Shown here piece after piece: positions 17,414-28,130 of a stretch of DNA of 64,000 bases. The first letter of the stretch is position 1. Each line of letters starts with the position of its first letter. This DNA comes from Rhizobiales bacterium dw_265. Lineage in GTDB: Bacteria > Pseudomonadota > Alphaproteobacteria > Micropepsales > Micropepsaceae. The translations under genes and the position numbers were made by a program. The stretch spans positions 62,001 to 126,000 of the forward strand of contig JAAVUU010000001.1 of assembly GCA_018449595.1 (NCBI GenBank), read 5' to 3'. The notes beneath the pieces are model-generated. The model was not told the DNA's origin. It did no database searches and saw only the letters and a program-made list of their open reading frames with translations.

Positions 17414-18835
17414 ATGGCCGACAAGAAGACGACCGCCGCCGACATCCACAAGCTGATCAAGGAAAAGGAAGTCAAATACGTTGACGTCCGTTTCACCGAT
17501 CCCAAGGGCAAGTGGCAGCATGTGACCTTCGACCTGCTGCTGGTCGATGACGACTTTCTGAACGAAGGCACCATGTTCGACGGTTCCTCGATCGCCGGCT
17601 GGAAGGCCATCAACGAGTCCGACATGATGCTGAAGCCGGACCTCGACACCGCGGTGATCGATCCCTTCTTCGCCCAGACCACGCTGATCCTGATCTGCGA
17701 CGTGGTCGAGCCGCTGACCGGCCAGAATTACACCCGCTGCCCGCGCTCCATCGCCAAGGCCGCCGAGGCCTATGTCAATTCCTCGGGCGTCGGCGACACC
17801 ACCTATTTCGGCCCGGAAGCCGAATTCTTCATCTTCGACGACGTGCGCTTCGACGTCGGCATGAACAAGTGCTTCTACTATGTGGACAGCAAGGAAGGCG
17901 CCTGGAACACCGGCACCGAATATGCCGAGGGCAATCTGGGCCATCGCCCGGCCGTGAAGGGCGGCTATTTCCCGGTCCCGCCGGTCGACTCCGAGCAGGA
18001 CATGCGCGGCGAAATGCTGGCCGTGATGCGGGACATGGGCATCCAGCCGGAAAAGCACCATCACGAGGTCGCCACCGCCCAGCATGAACTTGGCTTCAAG
18101 TTCAACACGCTGACCAAGTGCGGCGACTATATGCAGATCTACAAGTATGTGATCCACCAGGTCGCCCAGGCCTATGGCAAGACCGCGACCTTCATGCCCA
18201 AGCCGGTCAAGGGCGACAATGGCTCGGGCATGCATGTCCACCAGTCCATCTGGAAGGACGGCAAGCCGCTCTTTGCCGGTTCGGGTTACGCGGACCTGTC
18301 GGACACCTGCCTGTATTACATCGGCGGCATCATCAAGCATGCCAAGGCGCTGAATGCCTTCACCAACCCGCTGACCAACAGCTACAAGCGCCTGATCCCC
18401 GGCTTCGAGGCCCCGGTGCTGCTGGCCTATTCGGCCCGCAACCGCTCGGCCTCCTGCCGCATCCCCTTCTCGTCCTCGCCTTACGGCAAGCGCGTCGAGG
18501 TTCGTTTCCCCGACGCGGGCGCCAACCCCTATCTCGCCTATGCCGCCATGCTGATGGCCGGCCTGGACGGCATCGAGAACAAGATCCATCCGGGTGGTCC
18601 GATGGACAAGGATCTCTATGCCCTGCCGCCGGAAGAACTGGCCAAGGTGCCCCAGGTCTGCGGTTCGCTGCGCGAAGCCCTGGACAGCCTGAAGGCCGAC
18701 CACGCGTTCCTGACCAAGGGCGGCGTGTTCAACGAGGACTTCATCGAGTCCTATATCGACCTCAAGTATGAAGACGTGTACGCCTTCGAGCACACGCCGC
18801 ATCCGATCGAATTCAAGATGTACTATTCGGTCTGA
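17414..18835 (+). CDS. glnA: Glutamine synthetase type I
   Basis: A 473-residue dodecameric enzyme that makes glutamine from glutamate, ammonia and ATP. It has the N-terminal beta-grasp domain (to about 105) with DGSSIAGW, then the catalytic domain with metal ligands in FGPEAEFF, the [15 protein letters not shown] region, [10 protein letters not shown], and the arginine-rich NRSASCRIP segment. Tyr402 in [12 protein letters not shown] is the expected adenylylation site of the GS-I beta type, so GlnE/PII control is likely. The ATG at 17414 follows GAAGGGA; a longer frame upstream is not supported. A hairpin terminator follows the stop. Confidence 0.98.
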   Translation: MADKKTTAADIHKLIKEKEVKYVDVRFTDPKGKWQHVTFDLLLVDDDFLNEGTMFDGSSIAGWKAINESDMMLKPDLDTAVIDPFFAQTTLILICDVVEPLTGQNYTRCPRSIAKAAEAYVNSSGVGDTTYFGPEAEFFIFDDVRFDVGMNKCFYYVDSKEGAWNTGTEYAEGNLGHRPAVKGGYFPVPPVDSEQDMRGEMLAVMRDMGIQPEKHHHEVATAQHELGFKFNTLTKCGDYMQIYKYVIHQVAQAYGKTATFMPKPVKGDNGSGMHVHQSIWKDGKPLFAGSGYADLSDTCLYYIGGIIKHAKALNAFTNPLTNSYKRLIPGFEAPVLLAYSARNRSASCRIPFSSSPYGKRVEVRFPDAGANPYLAYAAMLMAGLDGIENKIHPGGPMDKDLYALPPEELAKVPQVCGSLREALDSLKADHAFLTKGGVFNEDFIESYIDLKYEDVYAFEHTPHPIEFKMYYSV

Positions 18836-18857
18836 TTTCCAGCCGGTCGAAACGAGG

Positions 18858-18886
18858 AAGGCGCGGCAGTTGCCGCGCCTTTTTTG
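18858..18886 (+). terminator. Rho-independent terminator of glnBA
   Basis: AAGGCGCGGCA and TGCCGCGCCTT pair perfectly around a GT loop and run into a T-tract. It begins about 20 bases after the glnA stop. It also lies just past the end of the convergent membrane-protein gene. Confidence 0.9.
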
Positions 18887-18895
18887 TTGGTCCGG

Positions 18896-19297
18896 CTAGA
18901 AGACCGGCTCGATCCGTTCGCCGACGTCTTCCGGCTTCTGCGGCCAGAAGGCGATCGCAGCGCCTGACAAACCGCCCGGCAGCATGCCGGCAGCGTATTG
19001 CCACATATCGGCGTCATGGCGCATCAGCATCATCGGCACGGCGGCCGGAAGGCAGCCGGCCAGGAGAATTTGCACGATTCCGCCGCGTGCGGAAAATAGG
19101 CCCTCGAGCAACCGCACCGCGATGAAGGAACCGGCATAGCTCAAAGATCCAGGGATAAAATACAGGATGACCGCCATCCCCAGCAGAAGCACCTGCATGT
19201 GCTTCAGATGCAGGCTGAACGCCCAGATCGCCACCCAGACGAATGTAGACAGGATTGCAACCGCGATACCCTGCCCGACCTTTCCGTGCCGCGGCAT
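18896..19297 (-). CDS. Multi-span membrane protein, hypothetical
   Basis: A 133-residue protein with about four hydrophobic segments (residues 9-28, 35-60, 72-90 and 100-117) and a short charged C-terminus (QKPEDVGERIEPVF). The start MPRHGKVGQG is basic. I recognise no family motif. It lies three bases downstream of the histidine kinase on the same strand and is almost certainly co-transcribed with it. It could be an accessory membrane partner of the sensor, but that is only inferred from position. Confidence 0.65.
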   Translation of the reverse strand: MPRHGKVGQGIAVAILSTFVWVAIWAFSLHLKHMQVLLLGMAVILYFIPGSLSYAGSFIAVRLLEGLFSARGGIVQILLAGCLPAAVPMMLMRHDADMWQYAAGMLPGGLSGAAIAFWPQKPEDVGERIEPVF

Positions 19298-19300
19298 GGC

Positions 19301-20707
19301 TTACGCCACCGCGCTGACCGCCTGCGGCTGCTTCACCGGCAGGATCACGAAGGCCGCGCACCCCCGGCCATATTCGCTTTCCAGCCAGGCGCGGCCGCCA
19401 TGCAGTTCGGCCAGGCCGCGCACCAGCGCCAGGCCCAGACCCGTGCCGCCCGCCTGGCGGTCGAAGCGGTTGTCCACCTGGCTGAAGGGCTCGAAGATAT
19501 TGTCCAGTTTCTCGCGCGGGATGCCGGGGCCGTTGTCGCGCACCATGATCTGGAAATCGCCGCTGGCGGCGCGGCCGGCGACCACGTCGATGCGTCCGCC
19601 CTGGGGGGTGAACTTCACCGCATTGGAAACCAGGTTGATCAGTATCTGCTTGACCGCGCGCTCGTCGGCATAGAGCGGCGGGGCGTTCTCGTCCACCGCG
19701 ATCGCCAGGGTCTGGCCCTTCTCGCGCGCCTTGGTGCCGACCAGCTTCAGCGCGATGTCGAAGGTGCGCGCCGCTTCCAGCGGATGCGGCGCGATATCCA
19801 TGCGGCCGGCCTCGATCTTGGCGACGTCCAGCAGATCGTTGATCAGCGACAGCAGATGCGCGCCGGAGGAATGGATATCGCCGGCATAGTCGCGGTAGCG
19901 GTCATTGCCCACCGGCCCGAAACATTCCTGGCCGATGATTTCCGAAAAGCCCAGGATGGCGTTCAAGGGCGTGCGCAATTCATGGCTCATATTGGCGAGG
20001 AAGGCGGTCTTGGAGGCATTGGCGGTCTCGGCCTCGAAACGCTTCCTCAGGGCGTCGTCGCGGGTCTCTTCCAGTTCGCGCGCCAGGTCCTCGACCTTGA
20101 AGCGCAGGCGCGAATCCTCGGCCATGCGCAGCACCAGCGGGCGGCCCGTGTACCACATCTGCAAGGCGATGAACGGCGCCAGGACGCCGACCGCGATATC
20201 GGCCAGCGAGCCACCCAGCAGGAAGCGCAGCGATGTCATCAGCGAAATCGGCAGCAGGTTGGCGACATACATGGTCATGTTGCTGCCCCGCGCCACCACC
20301 AGGCCGGCGATCACCGCCATCACGCAGGCCGCCAGGAACAGATGGTTCAGGGCATTGCCCGGTTCCCAGCACAGCCAGGCCATCAGGCCCCAGGCGGCGC
20401 TGCCCGCGCATTGCGCCGTCACAAAACAGTGAAACCAGGATTCCACATCGTCCTGCTGGTCGCTGTAGCGTTCATAGGCCGAGGCGATCAGCGCGCCCGC
20501 GCCGAGCGCCACCGTCACCGCCAGCGGCAGGAAGACCGTATGCGCGGCGGAGACATGCCCGAAAACGCCGTTGGAGCAGAAGAAAGCCACCACGGCCGCC
20601 CAGACCGGCGATGTGATGCGGGTGTTCTGCGCGCATCTGGCGGCAAGCGCCAGCTGCGCCTTGAGGACGCGCGGCTCGACCGGCTCGACGGGACGCAAAA
20701 AAGACAC
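19301..20707 (-). CDS. Membrane sensor histidine kinase
   Basis: A 468-residue kinase with about six transmembrane helices in residues 35-185 and no large periplasmic domain, so it may sense a membrane or intracellular signal. A short coiled-coil follows (about 195-235). The HisKA domain carries His242 in ANMSHELRTPLNAILGFSE. The HATPase domain has the N box LINLVSNAVKF, G1 VRDNGPGIPREK, the F box and GGTGLGLALVRGLAELHGG. This resembles PleC/DivJ-type alphaproteobacterial kinases in the kinase core only. No response regulator gene is adjacent, so it is an orphan kinase within the window. Confidence 0.92.
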   Translation of the reverse strand: MSFLRPVEPVEPRVLKAQLALAARCAQNTRITSPVWAAVVAFFCSNGVFGHVSAAHTVFLPLAVTVALGAGALIASAYERYSDQQDDVESWFHCFVTAQCAGSAAWGLMAWLCWEPGNALNHLFLAACVMAVIAGLVVARGSNMTMYVANLLPISLMTSLRFLLGGSLADIAVGVLAPFIALQMWYTGRPLVLRMAEDSRLRFKVEDLARELEETRDDALRKRFEAETANASKTAFLANMSHELRTPLNAILGFSEIIGQECFGPVGNDRYRDYAGDIHSSGAHLLSLINDLLDVAKIEAGRMDIAPHPLEAARTFDIALKLVGTKAREKGQTLAIAVDENAPPLYADERAVKQILINLVSNAVKFTPQGGRIDVVAGRAASGDFQIMVRDNGPGIPREKLDNIFEPFSQVDNRFDRQAGGTGLGLALVRGLAELHGGRAWLESEYGRGCAAFVILPVKQPQAVSAVA

Positions 20708-20897
20708 GCTCTGCCTCGAAAATGCCTGCTATGCCCACACGCCATTATGACGCGGGCCGTCTTAACAATTGCTGAGGCTTGCGGGTTTTGCGGATATGCG
20801 CCTTTTGGCTCGCTTTTCAGGGTTGAGAAACCGTAAAACTACGGCGATCCGCGCGCGATTCGCGCGCTTCCACGCACCTCTGTTCACCTAGATCATC

Positions 20898-22871
20898 ATG
20901 GCAAAAAGCAATCCCGACCTGTTTGACGACGCCGCGAAATCCGCTTCCAAGGCCTATACCGCCAAGGACATCGAAGTGCTGGAGGGGCTGGAGCCGGTGC
21001 GCCGCCGCCCCGGCATGTATATCGGCGGCACCGACCTCAACGCGCTGCATCACCTGGCCGCCGAAATCATCGACAATGCCATGGACGAAGCGGTGGCGGG
21101 CCATGCCACCACCATCGCGCTGGAACTGCGCGCCGGCAATGTGCTGGTGGTGCGCGACAACGGCCGCGGCATCCCGGTGGACCCGCATCCCAAGTTCAAG
21201 AACAAGTCGGCGCTGGAAGTCATCATGACCACGCTGCATGCCGGCGGAAAGTTCGACGGCAAGGCCTATGAGACCTCCGGCGGCCTGCATGGCGTGGGCT
21301 CGTCGGTGGTCAACGCTTTGTCGGAATGGCTGGAAGTGGAAGTGGCGCGCGACCGCCATGCCTGGAAAATGCGGTTCGAGCGCGGCCATGCGGTGGGCAA
21401 ACTCAAGGACCTGGGCGCGGCCAACCGGCGCGGCACCATCGTGTCGTTCAAGCCCGATGAAAAGATCTTCGGCGATATCCAGTTCTCGCCGGCGCGGCTG
21501 CACCGCATGGCCAAGTCCAAGGCCTATCTGTTCCGGGGCGTGGAAATCCGCTGGTCCTGCGATCCCGCGCTGATAAAGGACGAAACCCCGGCCGAGGATG
21601 TGCTGAAATTCCCCGGCGGGCTGCTGGACTTCCTGCGCGGCGAGATCGGCAAGGCGACCACCGTGACGCCGCGCGAATTCTCCGGCAAGACGGAAAATAA
21701 AGATGGTCGCGGTGCGGTGGAATGGGCCGTCACCTGGGCGCCTTCGCGCGACGCCTTCATCCGCAGCTATTGCAACACCATTCCCACCCCCCAGGGCGGC
21801 ACCCATGAACAGGGCCTGCGCAATGCCCTGACCAAGGCGCTTCGTGCGCACGGAGAACGCGTCAACAACCGCAAGACCGCGCTGATCGCCGCCGACGACG
21901 TGATGGACAGCGCCTGCGCCGTGCTGTCGGTCTTCATCCGCGAACCGGAATTCCAGGGCCAGACCAAGGACAAACTGTCATCGCCCGACGCCCAGCGCCT
22001 GGTCGAGACCGTGATGCGCGATCATTTCGACCACTGGCTGGCGGAAAGCCCCAATGACGCCTCCAGGCTGCTGGACTTCGTCATCGACTGCGCCGAGGAC
22101 CGGCTGAAGAAGCGCCAGGAAAAGGAAACCAAGCGCCAGTCCGCCACCCGCAAGCTGCGCCTGCCCGGCAAGCTGGCCGACTGTTCCAGAAGCGCGTCGG
22201 AAGGCACCGAGATTTTCCTGGTCGAAGGCGACAGCGCCGGCGGCAGCGCCAAACAGGCGCGCGACCGCACCACCCAGGCGATCCTGCCCCTGCGCGGCAA
22301 GATTCTGAACGTCGCTTCGGCGGCGGCGGGCAAGCTGCAGATGAACCAGGAACTGAATGACCTGGTGCTGGCGCTGGGCTGCGGCACCGGCGCGAAATAC
22401 AGCGATAGCGACCTGCGCTATGACCGCATCATCATCATGACCGATGCCGATGTCGACGGGGCGCATATCGCATCCCTGCTGCTGACCTTCTTCTATCGCG
22501 AGATGCCGGGACTGATCGCGGACAAGAAGCTTTACCTCGCCATGCCGCCGCTCTATCGCCTGACCCAGGGCGGCAAGACCGTTTATGCCCGCGACGATGC
22601 CGACCGCGAGCGCATCCTGAAGACGGAATTCCGCAGCAACGCCAAGGTCGAAGTCTCGCGCTTCAAGGGCCTGGGCGAGATGATGCCGGCGCAGTTGAAG
22701 GAAACCACCATGCGGCCGGGCCATCGCACCCTGCTGCAGGTGCATATCCCCGATGGCGATGCCGGCTCCACCGAGAACCTGTTCGAGCGCCTGATGGGCA
22801 AGAAGCCGGAATTGCGCTTCCAGTTCATCCAGAAGAATGCCGAGTTCGCGGCAGAGGCGATTGACGTTTAA
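20898..22871 (+). CDS. parE: DNA topoisomerase IV subunit B
   Basis: A 657-residue ATPase subunit of the topoisomerase that decatenates daughter chromosomes. It has the GHKL ATPase domain with [10 protein letters not shown] and [11 protein letters not shown], the transducer domain, and the TOPRIM domain with [15 protein letters not shown] and DADVDGAHI. The length and the region just before DADVDG fit ParE rather than GyrB. The start at 20898 opens [11 protein letters not shown]. The stop overlaps the convergent M28 peptidase stop by four bases (TTAA). Confidence 0.95.
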   Translation: MAKSNPDLFDDAAKSASKAYTAKDIEVLEGLEPVRRRPGMYIGGTDLNALHHLAAEIIDNAMDEAVAGHATTIALELRAGNVLVVRDNGRGIPVDPHPKFKNKSALEVIMTTLHAGGKFDGKAYETSGGLHGVGSSVVNALSEWLEVEVARDRHAWKMRFERGHAVGKLKDLGAANRRGTIVSFKPDEKIFGDIQFSPARLHRMAKSKAYLFRGVEIRWSCDPALIKDETPAEDVLKFPGGLLDFLRGEIGKATTVTPREFSGKTENKDGRGAVEWAVTWAPSRDAFIRSYCNTIPTPQGGTHEQGLRNALTKALRAHGERVNNRKTALIAADDVMDSACAVLSVFIREPEFQGQTKDKLSSPDAQRLVETVMRDHFDHWLAESPNDASRLLDFVIDCAEDRLKKRQEKETKRQSATRKLRLPGKLADCSRSASEGTEIFLVEGDSAGGSAKQARDRTTQAILPLRGKILNVASAAAGKLQMNQELNDLVLALGCGTGAKYSDSDLRYDRIIIMTDADVDGAHIASLLLTFFYREMPGLIADKKLYLAMPPLYRLTQGGKTVYARDDADRERILKTEFRSNAKVEVSRFKGLGEMMPAQLKETTMRPGHRTLLQVHIPDGDAGSTENLFERLMGKKPELRFQFIQKNAEFAAEAIDV

Positions 22872-25066
22872 CGGCCTGGCACGGAAATCGTCGCCGCCAA
22901 TACGGTGCGGTCGCCGCTCTGGGATGTCGTGGCTTCGGCGGGGCGCGCCGCCTGCAGCCTGGCGCCGCCTTGCGGCAGGCCGGGGCGAATGTCTTTCAGC
23001 AGCAGGGATACGGGCGCTTTCGACGCCAGCCGCAGGGTCACGCGCGCCTGGGTGCAGTCCGGAGTCCAGCAGGCGATGAAAAGCCCCTGACCCGGCGGCG
23101 CTGGCCGGGTGACACCGCCAATAGTGACGGATTCAAGCGCCGCAGCCCTGGGCACATCCAGTTCGATCCCCTGCCCCGACGCCTTGATGTCCAGGGTCAC
23201 GATATCGCCGGTGCGCGCCACGCTTGCCGAGGGCGCGGGGAAGCGCGCGGCGCCGGCGGGGGCGGCAAAGCCCGTCTCTGCCATCTGCATCGGCATGGCC
23301 GAGAAGGGCGCGGCGGCCCGCAGGCCGGCCGGCAGGTACGCCGCCAGGCTGGCCTTTTCCCAGGACGGATCGGCCAGCCACCAGGCCTTTTCATCCTGTT
23401 CCAGATACAGAAGGTTCAGGCGCTGGGGCGCGGCCTTGCTGTAGGCCGGTTGAAAACCCGCCGCCACCGCCAGGCCCAGCGCCGCGATCAGCGAAACCGC
23501 CAGCGAAAGATTCCAGGCCGCACCGCGCGCCGGCGCCAGCAAGGGCAGCAGCATCACAAGGCCGAACGCGGCGGTGACGGTGAACAGGGGATGCATCATC
23601 AGGCCCATGACCGCTTCCAGGCCCGCCGTCAGCCCGATCCACGGCAACAGGCCCGCAAGCGCCGCGATCATCAGGGCCGTGCCGCGCCCGCCGTATGAGG
23701 TCACGAGCAGCAACGGTCCCGCAACCAGCGACGGAAACAGGAAATAGGGGCTGAGCCCCGGCGCATAGGCGGCCGTGACAACGGCCAGCCCCGCCATCCA
23801 CAGCCAGCAGGCAATGGCCCCTGCCCCGCGCGCCGCTACCAGGGCCACGGCGAAGACCCCGAAGGCCAGCGACCAGCGCAGGCAGACGGGAAAGGCAAAG
23901 GACGGATCGGGACTGCCGCAAACCCAGGCCGCGATGGCGTGCAGCAGAAAGCCCATCCCCAGGCATCCCGCCAGCAGCAGCGGCGGCATCAGCGCCTTGA
24001 CCAGCGGCCGTTGCGGCGCACGGCTTTGACGCCGGCCCAGCAGCCCGGCCAGCGCGACCAGCACAAAGGCCAGAAGGGACAAGGGCAACGCCCAGCTTGC
24101 CGGCAGGCGCGGCAGCCAGCGGCCCAGCACATCCAGATAGATGGCGTTACCGCTTTTCAGTTGCGCGAAATCGGCCTGGCGCAGGCCGGCGGCCAGGCCC
24201 AGCACGCTTTCGCCATACTGCTGCAGGCTGGCGGGCTCGATATTCTCGCGGCGGTCCAGCCCGGAGTGATACTGCGCGACATTGCCCACCACGGCGAAAT
24301 TGTAGCCGGTGACGCCCGCCTGCAGGAAAGGCGAAAGATCGGTATCGTTGGGCAGCACCTTGTAGATTTCGGCATAGAGCGACGAGGTCGCGTAATGCGC
24401 GACGCTGGCGGCATAGAGATCGATCAGCCGCGCATCGCCGGGGCTGGTCTGGAACAGGAAGCTGGGGCCGCGATTGCCCCGCGCCTCGATGTTGATCGCC
24501 GCGCCGACCGGCGCATGCGGCGCACGCAGCCAGGCGGCCGCGCCCAGCATGCCGCCTTCCTCGCCATCGGTGAACAGGACGGTGACGGGATGGCCGGGTT
24601 GCGGCGCCCGTGCTTTCAGGGCGCGGATCGTTTCCAGCAGGGTGGCGGTGCCGCAGCCGTCATCGCAGGCGCCGGGCCCCGCCGGAACCGAATCGGTATG
24701 CGCCATCAGCAGCACCTGGCCGCCTGTGCCCGGCAGCACATCCGCGACGATGTCGGTCACCGTTCCGCACGCGATGGCGCCCCAGCGCGGCTGGCTGAAA
24801 CAGCTCATGGCGCTTTGGGTGCGCGCCGCGACGCCCATCGCCGCCAGCGCGTTCAGGATGCGTCCGCGCACCGCCGCGGCCTCGGCGCTGCCCACCGGAT
24901 GCGGAACCTGCGGACCCAGCACCCGCGCCAGCATAGCGTCGGCGCGGGCGGCGGAAAATTCCGTGGCGGGCGCATCCAGTCCCAGCGGCCGGGGCCGGTA
25001 CTGGCCATAGGCCGACAACAGCCAGATGCCGACCGCAAGCGCCGCGACGCCCCAAATGCGAAACAT
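22868..25066 (-). CDS. M28-family metallopeptidase with polytopic membrane domain
   Basis: A 732-residue protein from the ATG at 25066 (MFRIWGVAALAVG). An N-terminal signal anchor is followed by a periplasmic M28 zinc aminopeptidase domain (about 40-310). Its metal ligands are visible as His in LMAHTDS, Asp in GACDDGCGTA, Glu in TDGEEGGMLGA and a late His in VAQYHSGLD. After residue 330 come about eight membrane helices and a C-terminal soluble domain. This domain order resembles bacterial relatives of endoplasmic-reticulum metallopeptidase 1. It probably trims peptides in the periplasm. The substrate is unknown. It overlaps the parE stop by four bases. Confidence 0.88.
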   Translation of the reverse strand: MFRIWGVAALAVGIWLLSAYGQYRPRPLGLDAPATEFSAARADAMLARVLGPQVPHPVGSAEAAAVRGRILNALAAMGVAARTQSAMSCFSQPRWGAIACGTVTDIVADVLPGTGGQVLLMAHTDSVPAGPGACDDGCGTATLLETIRALKARAPQPGHPVTVLFTDGEEGGMLGAAAWLRAPHAPVGAAINIEARGNRGPSFLFQTSPGDARLIDLYAASVAHYATSSLYAEIYKVLPNDTDLSPFLQAGVTGYNFAVVGNVAQYHSGLDRRENIEPASLQQYGESVLGLAAGLRQADFAQLKSGNAIYLDVLGRWLPRLPASWALPLSLLAFVLVALAGLLGRRQSRAPQRPLVKALMPPLLLAGCLGMGFLLHAIAAWVCGSPDPSFAFPVCLRWSLAFGVFAVALVAARGAGAIACWLWMAGLAVVTAAYAPGLSPYFLFPSLVAGPLLLVTSYGGRGTALMIAALAGLLPWIGLTAGLEAVMGLMMHPLFTVTAAFGLVMLLPLLAPARGAAWNLSLAVSLIAALGLAVAAGFQPAYSKAAPQRLNLLYLEQDEKAWWLADPSWEKASLAAYLPAGLRAAAPFSAMPMQMAETGFAAPAGAARFPAPSASVARTGDIVTLDIKASGQGIELDVPRAAALESVTIGGVTRPAPPGQGLFIACWTPDCTQARVTLRLASKAPVSLLLKDIRPGLPQGGARLQAARPAEATTSQSGDRTVLAATISVPGR

Positions 25067-25156
25067 TTGTTTCAGGCTCTCCCTTCGCAGGAAGCCTATC
25101 GCAAAGTTCCGGCACACCGAACTGGACAAGCAGGCGCCGACATCAAACAATAGCGC

Positions 25157-25369
25157 ATGGTCAAAACCGCCGCCCTGCTTGCGCTGATTGCTATGTCGCT
25201 GCCCGCCGCCGCCGAACCGCCCTTGCCGCCGGGCAAACCGGCGGGAGTCAAACAGGCCACCATCAATGAAGCGCCCTATCTGATCGGCGCCGCCGTGGTG
25301 GCGACGGTGGCCGGGCTGCTGCTGTTTAGCACCAGCAACAGCAGCAGCACGCCTGCAACTTCCAGCTGA
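25157..25369 (+). CDS. Small exported or membrane protein, hypothetical
   Basis: A 70-residue protein with a signal peptide (MVKTAALLALIAMSLPAAAE), a short Pro-rich linker, a second hydrophobic segment (about residues 41-58, ending in GLLLFST) and a Ser/Thr-rich tail. It probably sits in the inner membrane with a short periplasmic N-terminus after cleavage. It starts 90 bases from the divergent peptidase gene. No family is recognised. Confidence 0.55.
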   Translation: MVKTAALLALIAMSLPAAAEPPLPPGKPAGVKQATINEAPYLIGAAVVATVAGLLLFSTSNSSSTPATSS

Positions 25370-25470
25370 CGGCTTGTATTTTGTCGATGACAGCCAGATT
25401 GCCGTTTGATTAACTCGACATTAACCATGCGGGCAGCAGGTTCCCCTACATATTGAAGGGGACATTTGCG

Positions 25471-26148
25471 ATGCGGCTTTATCCAGTGATCGCCATTTTG
25501 GCCTGCGCCACGACGGCGGCATCGGCACAAGACGCGCAAGATTATTCGGACAGCAAATCGGCCTCCAACAGCTTTACCGGCCTGCGGGGCAGCCTGGCTT
25601 TCGACAACACGATCGGCGTGCACGCCGCCACCAAGACGGCAGCGGCCTCCGGCAAGGTCAATTCCGACGTGGGCGGCGGCGCATCGCTCTATTGGGGCTG
25701 GCGGCTGCCCTATGGCTTCAAGACCGAACTGGAACTGCTTTACCGCAACCAGTCCCTGTCGGATGGGTCCGTCAATGGCGTCAGCGGAAAGATCGGCGGC
25801 TATACGCAAACCTTCGCGCCGATGCTGAACGCCTATTGGAACCTGCCGGTCGGCGACATCGGCATCCATCCTTTCATCGGCGCCGGTCTGGGCTATGCGT
25901 GGAACGAAGCCGGGGTCAACACTATCGCCGGCGCGTCCTTCCCCACCATCCACGACGACAAATGGCGCTTTGCCTATAACGCCATGGCCGGCTTGAGCGT
26001 GCCGCTCAGCGAGGGCTCGCGGCTGACCGGCATGTACCGCTGGTTCCACGAGGACATCGACGTGCCGGTCTGCAACGGATTCGGCATCAAATGCAGCGCC
26101 AACTACAATTCCTCCAGCGTGGACATGGGGCTGGAACTCGATCTCTGA
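25471..26148 (+). CDS. Outer-membrane beta-barrel protein
   Basis: A 225-residue protein with a Sec signal peptide (MRLYPVIAILACATTAASAQ). Alternating amphipathic strands are typical of the eight-stranded OmpA/Omp25-like porin family: YWGWRLPYGFKTELELLY, APMLNAYWNL, PFIGAGLGYAW and a final SSVDMGLELDL. The C-terminus ends in Leu rather than Phe, which is tolerated in small barrels. A GAAGGGG site nine bases upstream supports the ATG at 25471 over an upstream TTG. It probably has a structural or adhesion role in the outer membrane. Confidence 0.85.
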   Translation: MRLYPVIAILACATTAASAQDAQDYSDSKSASNSFTGLRGSLAFDNTIGVHAATKTAAASGKVNSDVGGGASLYWGWRLPYGFKTELELLYRNQSLSDGSVNGVSGKIGGYTQTFAPMLNAYWNLPVGDIGIHPFIGAGLGYAWNEAGVNTIAGASFPTIHDDKWRFAYNAMAGLSVPLSEGSRLTGMYRWFHEDIDVPVCNGFGIKCSANYNSSSVDMGLELDL

Positions 26149-26234
26149 TCGCGAGCAGCCGCGAAATAACCCTGGCACCTTGCTTTTCCGGAGAATACCC
26201 CTATTTTGCGGTGCGATAAGAGTCGGCCGCCAAT

Positions 26235-27968
26235 ATGGGCAGGTCCGGTTCGGGCGCCACACCGAGCGCCCCTTTTCAGGAGCGTGCTACGACCAGTGTG
26301 ACGATCTCCGGCGCGGAAGCCGGAACCATAGAAGCTATTGAAACTGTTGATGCTTCTACCCCCGCCGTGATCCCCGATGCGCCCGCCGCCGAAGTCTTGC
26401 CGGGTTTCGATGCGTTGGGACTTTCCGAGGACATCCTCAAGGCCGTGGCGGACTCGGGCTACACCACCCCCACCCCCATCCAGGCCAAGACCATTCCGCT
26501 CGCTTTGCAGCGGCGCGATGTGATCGGCATTGCCCAGACCGGCACCGGCAAGACCGCCAGCTTCACCCTGCCCATGATCGAGATGCTGGCAAGGGGCCGC
26601 GCCAAGGCCCGCATGCCGCGCGCCCTGGTGCTGGAGCCCACCCGCGAACTGGCCGACCAGGTGTCGGAAAGCTTCGACCGCTACAGCAAATACACCAAGC
26701 TGACCCATGCGCTGCTGATCGGCGGCACCGCCATGGACGAACAGATCAAGAAGCTGGATCGCGGCGTGGACGTGCTGATCGCCACGCCGGGCCGGCTGAT
26801 GGATCATTTCGGCCGTGGCCGCATCCTGCTGTCCCAGGTCAATATCCTGGTGATCGACGAAGCCGACCGCATGCTGGACATGGGTTTCATTCCCGATGTC
26901 GAGGAAATCTGCAGGAAGCTGCCTTTCACCCGCCAGACCCTGTTCTACTCGGCCACCATGCCGCCGGAAATCCAGCGCCTGACCGACCAGTTCCTCAGCA
27001 ATCCGGCGCGCATCGAAGTCTCGCGCCCCGCCACCACGGCGACCAACATCACCCAGCAGGTGGTGGAGGTTCCCGCCAATGACTGGGCCAAGCGCGAGGC
27101 GCTGCGCCGCCTGATCCGCGAGGCCGAGCCGACCCTCAACAACGCCATCGTCTTCTGCAACCGCAAGCGCGATGTCGATGTGGTGGCCAAGAGCCTGGTC
27201 AAGCACGGCTTCGATGCCGCGCCGATCCATGGCGACCTGGACCAGAGCCTGCGCACCCGCACGCTTGAGCGTTTCCGCGCCGGGGAATTGAAGATCCTGG
27301 TGGCGTCTGATGTGGCGGCACGCGGCCTGGACGTGCCGGCGGTCAGCCATGTCTTCAATTTCGACGTGCCGATCCATGCCGACGATTATGTCCACCGCAT
27401 CGGCCGCACCGGCCGCGCCGGCCGCAGCGGCGCCGCCTTCATGCTGGCCACCCATCGCGACGCGAAATACCTGGAAGCGATCGAGAAGATCACCGGCCAG
27501 AAGCTGGCGCGCCGCGAAATGATGGACATCGAAGTCCGCGAGGAAACCCGCCCGCGCCGCGACGACCATCGCGGCGGCCCAGGCGGCGGCAAGGGCGGCG
27601 GCCGTGGCCGTGAACGCGGCGGCCGTGACGGCAAGCAGCGCGATCGCCGTCCGCCGGGCGGAAAATTCCACGACCAGGTCGCCAGCATGGAGCCGGTGGA
27701 AACCGCCGCCGCCCCGGCCGAAGCGCCACAGCCGGTTGCCGAAGCGCCCCGCGCCGAACGCCAGCCGCGCCCAGAATCACGACAGGAAGCACGGCAGGAG
27801 CCGCGTCCCTCGCGCCATGAACCGCGTCACGAGAGCCGCGAAAAGCGCGGCAGCCAGCGCCAGCACAATGAGCAGGCGGCCCGGCCCGAAGCGGTGGATC
27901 ACAGCCAGCTTCCCGCTTTCCTGTTCCGTCCGGTCCCGGTCAAGAAGCCGGAACCCCAGACCGATTGA
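26235..27968 (+). CDS. rhlE: DEAD-box RNA helicase (RhlE-like)
   Basis: A 577-residue ATP-dependent RNA helicase. After a 55-residue non-conserved N-terminus, the Q motif (TTPTPIQAKTIP), motif I AQTGTGKT, Ia PTRELA, Ib TPGRLMDH, II DEAD, III SAT, then IV to VI (IVFCNRKRDVD, DVAARGLDVP, HRIGRTGRAG) are all present. A long Arg/Gly/Glu-rich disordered tail from about residue 450 ends in a short conserved-looking LPAFLFRPVPVKK motif. It probably acts in ribosome assembly or mRNA turnover and may associate with RNase E, encoded further right. The exact start is uncertain because no clear ribosome site precedes 26235; a GTG at 26298 is an alternative. Confidence 0.92.
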   Translation: MGRSGSGATPSAPFQERATTSVTISGAEAGTIEAIETVDASTPAVIPDAPAAEVLPGFDALGLSEDILKAVADSGYTTPTPIQAKTIPLALQRRDVIGIAQTGTGKTASFTLPMIEMLARGRAKARMPRALVLEPTRELADQVSESFDRYSKYTKLTHALLIGGTAMDEQIKKLDRGVDVLIATPGRLMDHFGRGRILLSQVNILVIDEADRMLDMGFIPDVEEICRKLPFTRQTLFYSATMPPEIQRLTDQFLSNPARIEVSRPATTATNITQQVVEVPANDWAKREALRRLIREAEPTLNNAIVFCNRKRDVDVVAKSLVKHGFDAAPIHGDLDQSLRTRTLERFRAGELKILVASDVAARGLDVPAVSHVFNFDVPIHADDYVHRIGRTGRAGRSGAAFMLATHRDAKYLEAIEKITGQKLARREMMDIEVREETRPRRDDHRGGPGGGKGGGRGRERGGRDGKQRDRRPPGGKFHDQVASMEPVETAAAPAEAPQPVAEAPRAERQPRPESRQEARQEPRPSRHEPRHESREKRGSQRQHNEQAARPEAVDHSQLPAFLFRPVPVKKPEPQTD

Positions 27969-28130
27969 TGGCCGACTGATGGCCGGCCGGCTTGGATCGG
28001 CCGGTCAAAGCCGCAATTCCCGCATTTTGCGGTTGCAAAACCGCCGCGCTTAACGCTTTTTTACGGGAGGCGCGCGCAGTGTTCGCCAAGGGGAACCCGG
28101 GAACTTCCTGGGGGCTGACGGGGATTTTAC

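Noticed and set aside
26165..26190. Sigma-54-like TGGCAC upstream of the helicase gene
   Set aside because: The required GC twelve bases after GG is missing, so the -24/-12 geometry fails.
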